A stretch of 64,000 nucleotides of DNA, taken from Litoreibacter ponti (GTDB lineage: Bacteria; Pseudomonadota; Alphaproteobacteria; Rhodobacterales; Rhodobacteraceae). The DNA lies in the NCBI RefSeq assembly GCF_003054285.1, contig NZ_QBKS01000001.1, forward strand, positions 744,001 to 808,000, in the 5' to 3' direction. The notes under the pieces were generated by a model. It did no database searches. It was not told the origin of the DNA and worked only from the letters and a program-made list of their open reading frames with translations. Shown here in pieces: positions 10,301 to 18,210 of this stretch. Position 1 is the first letter of the stretch. The number at the start of each line of letters is the position of its first letter. The translations under genes and the position numbers were made by a program.

Positions 10301-10811
10301 TTTCGTGCTCGCGGAAGGCTTCAAGGGCGGCGCGGATCTGGGCAAGCTCCTGGGCAACCTGCAGGGCAAGAACATCGCCCAAGGCGGCAAGACCCAGCCC
10401 GCCAAGGACACCAAACCGCAGCCCGAAGTGAAGAAGGACCCCGACAAGACCGCCAAGGCCGAGGTGCTCGACGCCAAAGTCATGGTGAACCCGGCGCTGA
10501 TCAAAAAGCAGCTCCAGGGCTTCAACGGCCAACCCCAGGCCGAACGGTTCAAGGTCCAGCGCAACACCGGGTTGAGGCAGAACATTACGCTCAACAAGGA
10601 CACCAACGCGGCGCGAGCCAACGTCGACAAGGACAAGCCGAAGGATCCCGCCAAGGCGAAAGCCACGACCAAGGCCAGAAGCACGGGCAAAGCCAAGGCA
10701 GGCGCGAAAAACACCGCCAAGGCGACCGGCAGACGACCCAATGTCGGCAACCGCACCGCGCGCAAGACCACGGCGCGCACCAGGCCGGGCACGCCCCGCG
10801 AACCCAAATAG
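7338..10811 (+). CDS. DUF6519-like eCIS structural protein with PASTA-like repeat and Lys/Ala-rich tail
   Basis: Encodes 1157 aa. The N-terminus (KGSHSRLSHQPEQRYSNLAHVQGGMLTEADLTEA) follows the DUF6519 pattern found in many tail-like clusters (K-G-d-..R....p.k.Ys.v...QG....D.D..E). A region near residues 885-945 reads like one PASTA-type repeat (IIDITGQKSEEAIKKLEGAGLKV, then a P-G-P-G-D turn). The last about 130 residues are low-complexity Lys/Ala/Thr-rich and histone-H1-like. Cys residues cluster in the middle (CDPCAD; CLCTRVVPDC; CMMCCRK). A fibre or adaptor that contacts a cell surface or DNA is possible, but function is unknown. A GAGAGGG element precedes the ATG at 7338. Confidence 0.65.
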   Translation: MKGSHSRLSHQPEQRYSNLAHVQGGMLTEADLTEAGQIHQARDDAQGAAFAGAGVPAEGGMCGWDEEGQFVLLDGTVFAQGKQGHFELGGMTTDLAEAMKFQADLPQGPEPTPGLVYVDLWERPVFATEDGYLADAGLHGAETSYRTRTMVQLKTLPTVKSYEDVLDSFEKSPAFLPKGTATLNVQLRGGETSIDTCDPCADIINIDKVLPNALFRVEVLSVEREKGEMKAVRLAWSMENAEAVEPMGSRSALSRDNAVYEYFSDETDMQAGYFHDDYLPARGAFTTDLTTETPSDDTLEKKEVGYTHVRRWDGMARVPLGSRSKASGPSAAGSAMTDKSGQITFSTEMFTVQITHGKREMVAGDYWLVELRRYAPDGAQVLLNGHPLEKEEGQPPLGPVHHFCPIGMWNGEGFEEVPDILYRRLSFPTLADIPADHVGYFPDPDCALLGETQTVQEALDRVCEIDARHVGFTPSDPDCDTLQGTRSVDEALNKLCAADNNKQLQLMLRTMMDWGVVCGVSVAQGEKGIEVSGGVVLDRAGVLHELERETVVLSEFDDGQLLPDAKTFAGFAKRKVEICLSVGFNGTKRAFFLSPANMVYDPSDLTLSDRVEACLEGRGSLTESDLFEKIAGKEEPLTALTMMHVCLRNDIRPMDGMEFDKRLQGAAETLLKQLVEDYGKRLQKTGDPLADRKVAELNEIIAALESGLKDSGLKGTGGQLALVAKTLGLAAIMKKDEEFRLECLCTRVVPDCPPAIEGWTLVPLGCVELSNYKKGSVAESDVCMMCCRKQANTPRSQRYYNGDLIGTILSGFKALCTEEELRVDNGPSNRLRAWLAAAGPAPWDPPNKTPLWPAKPTYGDGGVQLAGPFYGHSDGGAEVLNQWKRGFNPPIIDITGQKSEEAIKKLEGAGLKVVEKFNVKNIAGILEMSDGKPLLNRRPGPGDEVILLDNDGLAVEFVVIRQARRFNFIGTKLLGGLKFQPGVVPKTDFVLAEGFKGGADLGKLLGNLQGKNIAQGGKTQPAKDTKPQPEVKKDPDKTAKAEVLDAKVMVNPALIKKQLQGFNGQPQAERFKVQRNTGLRQNITLNKDTNAARANVDKDKPKDPAKAKATTKARSTGKAKAGAKNTAKATGRRPNVGNRTARKTTARTRPGTPREPK

Positions 10812-10818
10812 GGCCCCG

Positions 10819-13800
10819 GTGAAGGCCAAGGCACATATCCAGACCAAAGGGTCGCGCGGCGCTACCACCGCCCGCGCGACCCCGGTCCCGGTGCGCAGGC
10901 CGATGCCTCAGATCAGCGCGGTGGCGCGCCCCGCCTTGCAGACAGCCCTGAAGGTCGGCGCGGTCAGCGACCCGGCGGAGCGGGAAGCGGAAACGATGGC
11001 GGCCCGCGTGGTCGGCGCCTCTGCCCCCGCGCCCGTCGTGGCGAACGCGCCGCCCGCAGCCCCTGCCAACAGCAGCGCACAGCCCTTGCGGCGCGATGCC
11101 GAAAGCCAGCCCAATCTCGACGAGCTTGTCCCCGAACCCGCCCCCGCCGCGCAGCAGGATTTCGACCTGCCCAAGCAGAACGACGTCGCCACAGACGGGC
11201 TCGACGCCGCCGACATGGGCGAGCTGGAGAGCGGCGCGCCGGTCGATACCGGCGGTGCGGCGGGCGAAGAAGGTGCGCTGCAGGCCGCCGCCACGCCAGC
11301 CGCCAAAGTGGGGCGAATGGGCGGGGCCGCGCCGTCGGACGTGTCACGGCTGGTCGCCAACCCCGGGCCGGGCCGCCCGCTGCCCTCGGGTCTGCGCGCC
11401 CGGGTCGAGCCGCATTTCGGCACCAGCTTCGAGGACGTACGCCTGCATGATGGCCCCGCCGACCAGGACGCGGCCGCACGCATCGGCGCGCGCGCCTTCA
11501 CCCACAAGAACCGCATCTGGCTGGGCCGCGGTGAAAGCCCCACGAACACGCGGCTGATGGCCCATGAGCTGAGCCACGTGGTCCAGCAGACCGAAGGCTC
11601 CGAAGCCCTGCCCTTGCGCCGCGAGCCGGTGCTACGCCGCGAGGAAGACGAGGGCTGGGCCGAAGGCAAGCTCGAAGGCTACGCGCGCTACGTGCCCGGC
11701 TACACCCTGATCACCGTCATCGTCGGCAAGACGCTGATCTCCGGCAAGAAGGTGATCAAGAACGCCACCAACCTGCTCGGTGGGCTGTTCGGGCTGCATC
11801 CGCTGGGCACAGTTCTGTTCGACAAGCTGCGCGAGACCCGCATGGTCGAGGAGGCCTACCAATGGGTCCTGACGCGCTTGGGCGAGCTGAACCTCACGTG
11901 GTCGCGGCTGCAGGGCACGGTGGCGAAAATCTGGGACGCGCCGCTGGTGGGCGCGAAGCAATACGTGATCGACCTGTTCGGCCCGCTGGTCAGCGATCTG
12001 GTTACCTTCGCCAAGGACGTGGGCAAGAAGGTGCTGGAGTTCGCCGTGCGCGGGGCGCTCAAGCTTGCAGGCCCTTACGCCGACAAGGTGTGGGCGATCA
12101 TCCAGCAGGCGGGCGACGTGCTGGACCTGATCATCGAGAACCCGCTGGCCTTCGCCAAGAACCTGATCAAGGCGGTGGTCGGCGGCTTCATGAAGTTCGG
12201 CGCGAACATTTTCGAGCATCTCAAGAAGGGCCTGCTCGGCTGGCTTTTCGGGGCCATCGCGGGGGCCGGCATCACCCTGCCCGCCCGTTTCGACTTCAAG
12301 GGCCTGATGTCGCTTGTCATGCAGATTCTCGGGCTGACCTACGCCAATTTCCGCGCCGAGCTGGTCAAGAAGCTGGGCCCCTCGGGCGAGCGCAAGGTCG
12401 CACTGATCGAGAAGTCGGTCGAGATCGTCAAAGTGCTGCTCAAGGAGGGCTTCACAGGCATCTGGCAGAAGATGCTTGAAATGATCGAGAACTTCAAACA
12501 GACGCTGATCGGCGGCATCTCGTCGATGGTGATCACGACCGTGATCAAGGCGGGCATCTCTTGGCTCGCGGGCCTGTCGAACCCTGTGGGCGCTGTGGTG
12601 AAAGTCGTTTTGGGGATTTACGACCTGATCGTGGCGTTTCTCGAGCGGCTCGAGCAGATCATGGATGTCGCGCAGTCGATCTTTTCCTCCGTCGGCGCGA
12701 TTGCCCGTGGCCAGACCGAAGCGGCTGCGAAATTCGTCGAGCAAACCATCGGCCGCACGGTCCCCGTGGTGATCTCGTTCCTCGCGGCAGCTCTGGGTTT
12801 GGGCGGAATATCATCGAAGATCAAATCGGTGATCGAAAAGCTTCAGGCGCCGGTGAAAAAGGCCATGGGCAAGCTCATCGGCTTCGTGATCAAGAAGGCG
12901 AAGGCCCTGTTTTCCAAACTGATCGCCAAGCTCAATGGCAAGCGGAAGCTGCCGCGAAAGGCCTTCATGATCGGCAAAGAGCCCCATGAGATTTACGCCG
13001 TCAAAAAGGGCAACAAGATCGATGTCATGATCGGATGCGGCGAGCCGGGCACGGTGCCCGAAGTCACCAAGGCGACCAAGGCAGCGGCGGGCAAGGTCGA
13101 GGCCCCAAGCGCGCAAGCCCCGATGCAAAACCTCATCGACCAGACCAAGGAAGTTGACGACGAAACCGACGCCGAGGCCAAGAAGATCAAGCCCGCAAGC
13201 GAGAAGGAAAACAACCAAAAGAAGTACAAGGCGCTCGACGCCGAATTCGCGGAGGCCGCCGGGGAGTTTCTGGAAGACGGCAAGGCCATTGCCGCAAACC
13301 CCTTCGTGTCCGAGAAGCCCGAGGGGAAGTCTCTGCTCCGGGGCAAGGAGCCACGGTCACTGGAGTTCGAAGGCAAAGTCGACACGTACAACAAGCTCTC
13401 CGATGCGGCCAAGGACAAGGACCCGGAGACAGGCCAGACCTTCTCGCGGTTCCACGAGTTGGACCACACGATCGAAAAACGGTTCCCGCTTGGAATTTTC
13501 GAGCGGCTTCATTTCCTCAAGAAGGGAAACAGGAAAAAGGTGCCAGAGACCGACGCGCTCCGCTCATCGCGCCAGGCCGCCGGTGCAGCGGCGCGCGAAG
13601 GCACGGCGAAAGACGCCAGCGTCCAGGATGACGCCAAGGCCCCCGGCATCGGCAATCTTGCGAAAGACAAGATCAAGGGCGGCAAGATCGGCGCAACGGC
13701 CTCGGGCTTTCCCGCGATCGCCCTGTATCACCGCAACCACATCAAGGGGAAAGGCAAAGGATTGCCCGATGCCGCAGCCATCATTTCCGCGGCGCAGGCA

Positions 13801-14778
13801 GAGCTCAACAAGGCCCGCGGGACAGAGGCCAAGGCGGTCGCGGTGGTCAAGAATGCACTTCTCACTCAGGTTGAGGCCGAGGTGGCGGAAATCCGCGACA
13901 TCTACGCCGCAGACACCAGCGCCGCCAACGTCAGGGCGCAGGTCAATACGGGGCTCGACACCATCAGGCAGAAGAATATCGACTTCTATGGCCTGCAGAA
14001 CGCCTCCGCCGACATGAGCGCCCACACCCCGCCCACGCAGGCACCAACGGACAAGAGCGCCATCCCGTTTGATACGCAAAGATCGGATCGCAAGACCCCG
14101 CAACCGATGATCAGTGTCGAAGGGATCGGGAAGGCCTACGGCACGCAACCATCCGGGTTCGGGCAGGTGCTCGAACACGACCATGTTCTCGACAAATCCT
14201 TCGCCAAGAAGGCCGCGACGCACAAACAACTCGACGAGGCGGAGGCCGCAACGGTCGAGACGGCAGCCGAGACAAAAACGGCCAGAGCGCCGCAACCCGG
14301 TCACTCCGCAGCGGACCGCGCCGCGCGTCTGGGCCAATTGACGAACGCGGCCCTGTTCGGGGACGGCTCCCCCCTTCGCACCTATACCGATGATCTCGGC
14401 TACGCCGTGCCGATCTACCGACCTATCGCGAAGGAAGTCACGGCGCGCGTCCAGGCCCCGCTCGACACCGTCGCCCAGCCCGTGAAGCTGGAGGACGCCG
14501 AGAATGACGCCGCCAATTACGTGGCCTACGGCGACACCACCGCGCGAGACGCGCTGATCCAAAAGAAGACCCAGAAGATCAAACGCCGACTGGAAGACCG
14601 CACGAAAAACCATGCGGCGGCCATCAAGGATTTCTACCTGCCGCAGATCGACTACGTGCGCTCGATCAACGAAACCGCGAACAGGGCCAACGCGGAAAGC
14701 CAGATGCGCGCGATTATGAAAAACCTTTACGTGTCGCTCGGCGAGGCTCAAGCTGAGACACGAAAGCTGTTCCGTTAG
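10819..14778 (+). CDS. Giant DUF4157 (HELSH) eCIS-associated protein, candidate toxin or cargo carrier
   Basis: Encodes about 1319 aa from GTG 10819, 7 bp after the preceding stop. An in-frame ATG at 10741 would overlap that gene by 71 bp and add 26 basic residues. The DUF4157 domain lies at residues about 190-262: PLPSGLRARVEPHFG, DVRLHDGPADQDAAARIGA, then MAHELSHVVQQTEG with HELSH at 249-253. Residues about 290-720 are long amphipathic helices of the kind seen after DUF4157 in other bacteria. A linker at about 735-760 (MIGKEPHEIYAVKKG) resembles pre-toxin linkers. The C-terminal 600 residues hold two related segments, each starting with a D-H...K-x-F motif at 883 and 1122. DUF4157 proteins are frequent eCIS companions; the toxic activity here is unknown. 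Confidence 0.8.
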   Translation: MKAKAHIQTKGSRGATTARATPVPVRRPMPQISAVARPALQTALKVGAVSDPAEREAETMAARVVGASAPAPVVANAPPAAPANSSAQPLRRDAESQPNLDELVPEPAPAAQQDFDLPKQNDVATDGLDAADMGELESGAPVDTGGAAGEEGALQAAATPAAKVGRMGGAAPSDVSRLVANPGPGRPLPSGLRARVEPHFGTSFEDVRLHDGPADQDAAARIGARAFTHKNRIWLGRGESPTNTRLMAHELSHVVQQTEGSEALPLRREPVLRREEDEGWAEGKLEGYARYVPGYTLITVIVGKTLISGKKVIKNATNLLGGLFGLHPLGTVLFDKLRETRMVEEAYQWVLTRLGELNLTWSRLQGTVAKIWDAPLVGAKQYVIDLFGPLVSDLVTFAKDVGKKVLEFAVRGALKLAGPYADKVWAIIQQAGDVLDLIIENPLAFAKNLIKAVVGGFMKFGANIFEHLKKGLLGWLFGAIAGAGITLPARFDFKGLMSLVMQILGLTYANFRAELVKKLGPSGERKVALIEKSVEIVKVLLKEGFTGIWQKMLEMIENFKQTLIGGISSMVITTVIKAGISWLAGLSNPVGAVVKVVLGIYDLIVAFLERLEQIMDVAQSIFSSVGAIARGQTEAAAKFVEQTIGRTVPVVISFLAAALGLGGISSKIKSVIEKLQAPVKKAMGKLIGFVIKKAKALFSKLIAKLNGKRKLPRKAFMIGKEPHEIYAVKKGNKIDVMIGCGEPGTVPEVTKATKAAAGKVEAPSAQAPMQNLIDQTKEVDDETDAEAKKIKPASEKENNQKKYKALDAEFAEAAGEFLEDGKAIAANPFVSEKPEGKSLLRGKEPRSLEFEGKVDTYNKLSDAAKDKDPETGQTFSRFHELDHTIEKRFPLGIFERLHFLKKGNRKKVPETDALRSSRQAAGAAAREGTAKDASVQDDAKAPGIGNLAKDKIKGGKIGATASGFPAIALYHRNHIKGKGKGLPDAAAIISAAQAELNKARGTEAKAVAVVKNALLTQVEAEVAEIRDIYAADTSAANVRAQVNTGLDTIRQKNIDFYGLQNASADMSAHTPPTQAPTDKSAIPFDTQRSDRKTPQPMISVEGIGKAYGTQPSGFGQVLEHDHVLDKSFAKKAATHKQLDEAEAATVETAAETKTARAPQPGHSAADRAARLGQLTNAALFGDGSPLRTYTDDLGYAVPIYRPIAKEVTARVQAPLDTVAQPVKLEDAENDAANYVAYGDTTARDALIQKKTQKIKRRLEDRTKNHAAAIKDFYLPQIDYVRSINETANRANAESQMRAIMKNLYVSLGEAQAETRKLFR

Positions 14779-14806
14779 CAATTTATTTTACCAAGGAGCA
14801 CGACCC

Positions 14807-15982
14807 ATGCCCGCCCACACCATTCCCCCCGCCTCGAAAGAGCTTGGCTTCTTCAGGTCCTCTGAAAGCCGCGACAGCAAGTACGATCCTTCGGCCATCG
14901 GTCTCGCGTTCTCCGGCGGCGGGTATCGGGCCTCGCTTTATCATTGCGGCGTGGTGATCCGGCTCAATGAGTTGGGGATACTGGCGCAGGCCAAGCGCAT
15001 CGCCTCGGTCTCGGGCGGGTCGCTGACCACGGGTGTGCTGGCGATGAACTGGGACAAGATCGACTGGAACGGCAAGGAAGATCACATCGCCCATGACGAT
15101 GACATCTTCGAGAATTTCACCAAGCCGCTGATGCTGGCCACGCGCGAAAACATCGACGTGGGCACCGGCATCCTGGGCCTGATCCCCGGCATCTCGGCCG
15201 GCAACCAGCTGGCGCGCAGCTACGACAAGCACATCTTCAAATTCCTCAAGCTGCGCGACATCACTGACAGCCGACGCTTCATCTTCTGTGCCACGAACCT
15301 GCAATCGGGCGGGCTGGTGCGCATGACGCGCGACTATATCGCCGATTACAAGGCGTTCTTTTGCGAGCACAAGAACATCAAGCTCAGCGAGGCCGTCGCG
15401 GCCTCGTCGGGCTTCCCGCCGGTGCTGGCGCCGATCCGGCTGGACCTGTCTGGCGAGACGGTGGAGGCCCCGCGCCACCGCCCCGACGCCCCGGCCTATC
15501 TGCGCAAGAAGCCCCCGCTGGTTGATGGCGGGGTTTACGACAATATCGGGCTCGAGCCGATCTGGAAGCGCTGCGGCGTCCTGTTTGCCTCCAACGCGGG
15601 CTCGAACCTGCCGCTGTCCGACAGCCAGTTCCGCACCACGATGATGGTCCGGGTGATCAACGCGATGCTGGACGTGACGGTCAACTGGCGCGAGCGCTCG
15701 CTCGTCAACATGTTCCGCAACCAGCTGGCCGACGGGCTGAAGGAGCGCAACGGCGCGTTCTGGACCATCACCACCGACAAGAACGACGTGGCGTGGGACG
15801 GCTGGAAGGCCAGCGACGCGCAGCTCAAGACCGCGCGCGAGATGTCGACCCGGCTGAAGAACTTCCCCCATGATGATCAACGTGCGGTGGTGCTGGCGGG
15901 CTATTCGATGGCCGACGCCACGATCCGCAAATACCTGCTGCCCGACGCGACGCCGCCCGCGGGCCCACCGCGGCTGCTGTGA
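14807..15982 (+). CDS. Patatin-like phospholipase
   Basis: Encodes 391 aa with a strong AAGGAGC ribosome site before ATG 14807. The oxyanion-hole loop is SGGGYR (residues 36-41). The nucleophile elbow is SVSGGSLTTG with Ser72, and the second catalytic residue is Asp240 in LVDGGVYDN (the D-G-G motif). The last elbow position is Thr rather than Gly, a variant common in bacterial patatins of this type. No signal peptide is visible, so the protein stays cytosolic unless it is loaded into the injection system. Expected activity is acyl-ester hydrolysis of membrane lipids. Its position directly after the DUF4157 gene suggests a cargo or effector role, which is inference. Confidence 0.88.
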   Translation: MPAHTIPPASKELGFFRSSESRDSKYDPSAIGLAFSGGGYRASLYHCGVVIRLNELGILAQAKRIASVSGGSLTTGVLAMNWDKIDWNGKEDHIAHDDDIFENFTKPLMLATRENIDVGTGILGLIPGISAGNQLARSYDKHIFKFLKLRDITDSRRFIFCATNLQSGGLVRMTRDYIADYKAFFCEHKNIKLSEAVAASSGFPPVLAPIRLDLSGETVEAPRHRPDAPAYLRKKPPLVDGGVYDNIGLEPIWKRCGVLFASNAGSNLPLSDSQFRTTMMVRVINAMLDVTVNWRERSLVNMFRNQLADGLKERNGAFWTITTDKNDVAWDGWKASDAQLKTAREMSTRLKNFPHDDQRAVVLAGYSMADATIRKYLLPDATPPAGPPRLL

Positions 15983-15984
15983 CC

Positions 15985-18210
15985 ATGGCCGAGTTCCGCC
16001 CCCCACGCAGGCTCAATGTCTACGCCTTTGACCCCTCGACGGCGCGCAATTTCGACAACCGCGCCTCGCGGACGGTCAAGATCACCCTGCCCTACGAGCT
16101 GGATCCGGCGCCGCGGAACAAGCCCTTCCTCGGGCCGCGCGGCCGCTATGTCGAGGTGGTCGATTTCGACCCCGCAAGCGGCGCGTTCTACGCCCCCATC
16201 GACCTCAATTCCGACCGGGTGCTGCACAATGACGGGCTGCGCCCCGCGCCCCATGACCCGAAGTTTCACCAGCAGATGGTCTATGCCGTCTCGATGAACA
16301 CGATCGGCGTTTTTGAGGAGGCGCTTGGCCGGGTCCTGCAGTGGGCGCCCACCACCGAGACGACGCAGAACGACGATGGCACCACCAGCTACGAGACCAA
16401 GTTCACCCGGCGGCTGCGCATCTACCCGCACGCCCTGCGCGAGGCCAACGCCTTCTACAACCCCGACAAGAAAGCCCTGCTGTTTGGCTATTTCACCGCC
16501 GGAGAGGACAGCGCGAGCGCGCCGGTGGGCACGACCGTGTTCACCTGCCTGAGCCACGACATCATCGTGCACGAGACGGTGCACGCGATCCTCGACGGCA
16601 TGCACCCCAGCTTTGCCGAGGACACAAACCCGGACATGCGCGCGCTCCACGAGGCCTTTGCCGACATCATCGCGCTGTTCCAGCTGTTCTCGTTCCCGAA
16701 TGTGCTGGAGGACCAGATCGCCAAGACCAAGGGCAATCTTGACCGCCAAAGCCTGCTGGGCGAGCTGGCGCAAGAGTTCGGACAGGCGGTCGGGCGCGGC
16801 TGCGCCCTGCGCGACTTCCTGGGCTCCGTGAACGAGCACGGCGAGTGGGAAGAAACCGAGCCGGACCCGAGCCTGCTGCACGAAGCCACCGGCCCCCATG
16901 CGCGCGGCAAGGTGCTGGTGGCGGCCGTGTTCCGCGCGTTCCTGACAATCTACAAGCACCGGGTGAAGGACCTGTTCCGCATCGCCTCCGGCGGCTCTGG
17001 TGTGCTGCGCGATGGCGAGATCGACCCCGACCTGAAGCGCCGCCTCGCCGCCGAGGCCGCGCAATGCGCGCGCCGGGTCATGCGTATCTGCATCCGGGCG
17101 ATGGACTACACCCCGCCCGTCAATGTCAATTTCGGCGACTACCTGCGCGCGCTCATCACCGCCGATCACGACCTCTTCCCCGAAGACTTCCAAGGCTACC
17201 GCGCCGCGTTCATCGAGGCCTTCGCAAGCTGGGGCATCCTGCCAGATGGCATGCCCGTGATCTCGGAGCCGATGCTGTGCTGGCCCACGATCTACGAGGC
17301 CGAAAAAGACCGCCAGGCCAAAAACGGCAAGCTCGAAGAGGAAGACTGGCTGACCACGATCCACGGCAATCTTGGCCTGATGCTCAAAGAGCCCGGCGCG
17401 ATGCTGTCCTTTCTGGCCAGCCCCCGCGAAGACGACGACAAGGACCGTGTCGAGCGCGAGAGACACCGCGAACAGGTCGAAGCCGCCAAGCTGGAAGCGC
17501 TGAAGGTCGCGGACCTGATCCACGACAAGGTCATCGAGTTCAACAGCCTGACCAATATCCCGCTGGAGCTGCGCCCGCCGGAGATGGACCTCAACGAGGC
17601 GCACCCGATCTCGATCAATCTGCTGGAGGTCGATGACGGGCGCGACCGCGAGATCTGTTTTCATGCCTCTGAGCATTACCAGCGCCTGCTGTGGCTTTTG
17701 ATGACGTCGAAAGCCTCGCCGCGCTTTGCGCAGCTGGTGGGACTGTCCTTTGACGCCCGCGCGCCCTCGACTGTGCGGCGCTCGAAGATCACCGGGCTGC
17801 CCTCGTTGCATGTCGCCTCCGTGCGCATCGCTAAGCGGTTGGGCCAACGTGGTCAGCTGGAACGCGAATATGTGGTCGAGATCATCCAGACCCGTCGCGG
17901 CTATCTTGACCCCGATGCGCAGGCCCGCGAGGACGCGCGCGCGCCCAGCCACAACGACAGCAACCGCCAGTGCGACTTCAAGTATCGCGCAGGCGCAACC
18001 TTCCTGATCGACGCGCGCAGCTTCGCGATCCGCCGCCTGATCCGCAGCGCCCACACGGTCGAAGACGAGGCCGGCCTGATCGCCTGCCGCGCCCACCTGA
18101 CGCGCGCCGACGCTCAGGCCAATAACGCCTTTTATTCCGGCCAGACCTCGCGCGCGGCGGCCTTCACCGACCTGCACAGGCCCGGTCACAGCTCGGATGG
18201 TTTCCCATGA
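15985..18210 (+). CDS. Putative gluzincin-type zinc metalloprotease
   Basis: Encodes 741 aa. The ATG at 15985 lies 2 bp after the patatin stop; an in-frame GTG at 15979 overlaps it. The active-site motif is HETVHAILDG with H196, E197 and H200. It is followed 23 residues later by HEAFADI (E223, D227), the spacing expected for the third zinc ligand of an HExxH...E (gluzincin) peptidase. The remaining 500 residues are mixed charged sequence with no domain I recognise. No signal peptide or membrane segment is visible. It could be an injected protease or a maturation protease for the neighbouring DUF4157 protein. The peptidase fold is well supported by motif, but the family name is uncertain. Confidence 0.7.
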   Translation: MAEFRPPRRLNVYAFDPSTARNFDNRASRTVKITLPYELDPAPRNKPFLGPRGRYVEVVDFDPASGAFYAPIDLNSDRVLHNDGLRPAPHDPKFHQQMVYAVSMNTIGVFEEALGRVLQWAPTTETTQNDDGTTSYETKFTRRLRIYPHALREANAFYNPDKKALLFGYFTAGEDSASAPVGTTVFTCLSHDIIVHETVHAILDGMHPSFAEDTNPDMRALHEAFADIIALFQLFSFPNVLEDQIAKTKGNLDRQSLLGELAQEFGQAVGRGCALRDFLGSVNEHGEWEETEPDPSLLHEATGPHARGKVLVAAVFRAFLTIYKHRVKDLFRIASGGSGVLRDGEIDPDLKRRLAAEAAQCARRVMRICIRAMDYTPPVNVNFGDYLRALITADHDLFPEDFQGYRAAFIEAFASWGILPDGMPVISEPMLCWPTIYEAEKDRQAKNGKLEEEDWLTTIHGNLGLMLKEPGAMLSFLASPREDDDKDRVERERHREQVEAAKLEALKVADLIHDKVIEFNSLTNIPLELRPPEMDLNEAHPISINLLEVDDGRDREICFHASEHYQRLLWLLMTSKASPRFAQLVGLSFDARAPSTVRRSKITGLPSLHVASVRIAKRLGQRGQLEREYVVEIIQTRRGYLDPDAQAREDARAPSHNDSNRQCDFKYRAGATFLIDARSFAIRRLIRSAHTVEDEAGLIACRAHLTRADAQANNAFYSGQTSRAAAFTDLHRPGHSSDGFP

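Noticed and set aside
11632..12744. A 370-codon minus-strand frame within the DUF4157 gene
   Set aside because: It lies antisense to the amphipathic helix region and shows only shadow composition (Asp/His/Arg/Leu-rich).
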